DNA from: Galaxea fascicularis
Taxonomy: Eukaryota; Cnidaria; Anthozoa; Scleractinia; Euphylliidae
Direction of reading: 5' to 3'
NCBI GenBank assembly: GCA_948470475.1
Contig: OX419338.1
Location: 4,695,266-4,759,265 of the forward strand
DNA: 64,000 nucleotides
Below the pieces are notes generated by a model. The model ran no database searches, had not been told where the DNA came from, and saw nothing but the letters and a program-made list of their open reading frames with translations. Below, in pieces: positions 62,164-64,000 of this stretch (positions within the stretch are counted from its first letter, which is position 1; every line of letters starts with the position of its first letter). Both the position numbers and the translations under genes were made by a program.

Positions 62164-64000
62164 GTAAGATCAAGAGATCAATTTTTTTTAGCCATATTGC
62201 TCAGGGCGTTGCGTGCGGATTTACATTCTAGGGGAGTTTTCGCGATTTCTTGGGCAATCGTTGAGTATCCTTGCACTGCATTGCAGTTAGTTTTGCTAGC
62301 TTTACTTGCTGATAACGCAAATACGGGTACCTTGCGCTTTAGGAAATTTCAAAATCAACAAGGTATTTTAATGCTTTTATTTACATTCCCTCATTAACAA
62401 CGCTTAAGACAACCACGGAATTGTCGAGCGTTTGAACGCTAATCTGATTCTCGAAGGAAAGCGTCAAACGGAACTGTTTGACTTTCGTCCGGTGAAAGAA
62501 AGAAAATCGTAGCTATCTTATAAGCTTTTTAAAGATCCGACCAACCTCATATCACTTAGTTGTTCATCGATTAAATAATAATTTACCAGGCCTACTCAAA
62601 CCATCGCTTTAAATTTGACATTTCTAAACCGGATTTGTCGGCTGGTATTTCTAATCCGAGCAAATTTTCATTTAATGTTTTTAACATTGAACCAAAGTTA
62701 TGTTTCAGAATTTCTCGGGGTACTGAAACAAGGGATTCCGCTTTCATTCGCGATAATCCTTTGTCTTCAAGATTCGTTCGCTTCTCGATAAAATCAATTT
62801 TGCTGAGGCATTACTTTGTAATGGCCGTACCTTTCTTTGTCTGCGAGCAAACTATAAAGCGAAGCGCTATAATGAAATTACACTAAAAAGACTTTTCCGA
62901 TATTAAACAAAAAGAAAAAAGTGATTGATTTTCGATGCAAACTTTCTAACTCTTTCGCCTAGTTGCAGTCGGAATGGAGTAGAAGTCATTTAAAAGTCAT
63001 TTTGATGTCGGGCCACATTCAAAGATCCACGTTCACTAAAGAGTTTTATTTTCAACTACCGAAAGTCTGTTATTTTATTTTAAAGAGCTCGTTTTTTGTT
63101 GGTCCGACCAAATTCGACAAAAATTTGAGATTTTCAGTTCTTTTCACGGTCTCAAGATATGTTTGAGAGCGATCGAGTACCCCTATGAACAAACTGAAAA
63201 GAATTTCAATATTTTTATGGGATTATAAGAAGCATTTTAGCAAATGAATCTATTTGCATATACACTCTAAACTGGAGCAAAAATTAACGGTAACAATGAT
63301 AAAATGTCTGGGAATTGAAGCGATATTATTATCATTCGGTCACCACAGCTTTCAAGTGCACTGTGTTCTGTTCAAGGGATTCCGTTTCAATCCAAAGACG
63401 ATTGCAATTCTCAATTCTTCTTTGATAGATTATTATTTTTTAAAGCTGCTTGTTTCCCCGTTGATCTTGACGGTGATCTTGAAGATCTTGGCTAATGCTC
63501 GCACCGAATGGAATCATTCTATGTTTCTTAACACTCTTTGAAAAGGGTTCAGAAAATTTCCTGGTGTTGCCGGAAAAATAAATTAATAGGTTTCAACAAG
63601 TTCATTAGCTGGCAAAATAAAAAAAAGGACATACAATTAAGGGTAGAAAGCCTCAGGAAATTATTCGCTTTTCAGCTTATGAACTTTTCTTCACAACAAA
63701 AGCTCGACGATAAAACGAAAGCTTTTTGGGCGTACTTAATAAATTTGCTTTTAAGCAAGAGATCCATCTGGCTTTAAAACGCCTTCCCTTACGGGAATTA
63801 AATTACTTTATTATAATCCTCAGATCAGGGTATTGGAGGTATCTCGAAGCATTCAAAATTGAGAGAAAAATGTGAGATCTTTGCCATGATACCAAGTCTC
63901 AAAGATTTGGCCGAAAAACATTCCGGAAAGAGTCGGTCTTAAAATTGATCGAAAACTAGGCAGATCTCATCAGTTCGGTTTCATCTTAAAACAAGTTTAA
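62164..64000 (+). other. NR2E intron, continues beyond the window
   Basis: Starts with the donor GTAAGA at 62164. No further exon with nuclear-receptor sequence was found to the end of the window; the open frames here lack any domain. Confidence 0.6.

Overview
This is a eukaryotic nuclear window: AT-rich, with multi-exon genes bounded by GT/AG introns and dense short palindromic repeats. Protein content (SNX3/12, MEAF6, CCDC83, DDX28-like helicase, ZGLP1-like GATA factor, NR2E receptor) is animal. The intron density, mix of small foldback elements and tRNA-derived SINEs make a cnidarian, probably a stony coral, the best guess; this is inference from gene and repeat style, not from a database match.

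Layout: 1-5318 has no gene I can support. 5319-11182 (+) is a four-exon mitochondrial DEAD-box helicase of the DDX28 type. 15454-19014 (-) is a complete five-exon SNX3/SNX12 gene, head-to-head with a complete ten-exon CCDC83 orthologue (19294-25916, +), the two start codons only 279 bp apart. 26428-28554 is a nested stack of decayed elements: a tRNA-derived SINE split by a LINE, itself split by another SINE. 28994-33023 is a giant inverted repeat, two ~1.2 kb arms of which the outer 974 bp differ at only two positions that I found, with TTAA at both outer edges and no transposase in the 1.7 kb loop. 35082-36684 (-) is a two-exon ZGLP1-like GATA zinc-finger gene. 41939-47849 (-) is an eight-exon MEAF6 (Eaf6) gene. 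47850-61735 is a long stretch with repeats but no recognisable gene. 61736 onward (+) is the 5' part of an NR2E nuclear receptor: two exons give the N-terminus and whole DNA-binding domain; the ligand-binding domain lies beyond the window.

All gene models were spliced by hand, with frame kept through every junction, and all lengths close exactly (587, 167, 397, 305 and 164 aa for the five complete ones). The genes do not form a pathway; they look like ordinary neighbours, housekeeping (SNX3, MEAF6, DDX28) mixed with germline/cilium-type or developmental genes (ZGLP1, CCDC83, NR2E).

The most unusual items are the TTAA-bounded giant palindrome with its abrupt step in arm identity, the three-level nested SINE/LINE insertion, the NR2E D-box with eight residues between its cysteines, and the DEVD/HLAGR variants of the helicase motifs. 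I saw no CRISPR, no true tRNA or rRNA gene and no bacterial-type operon.
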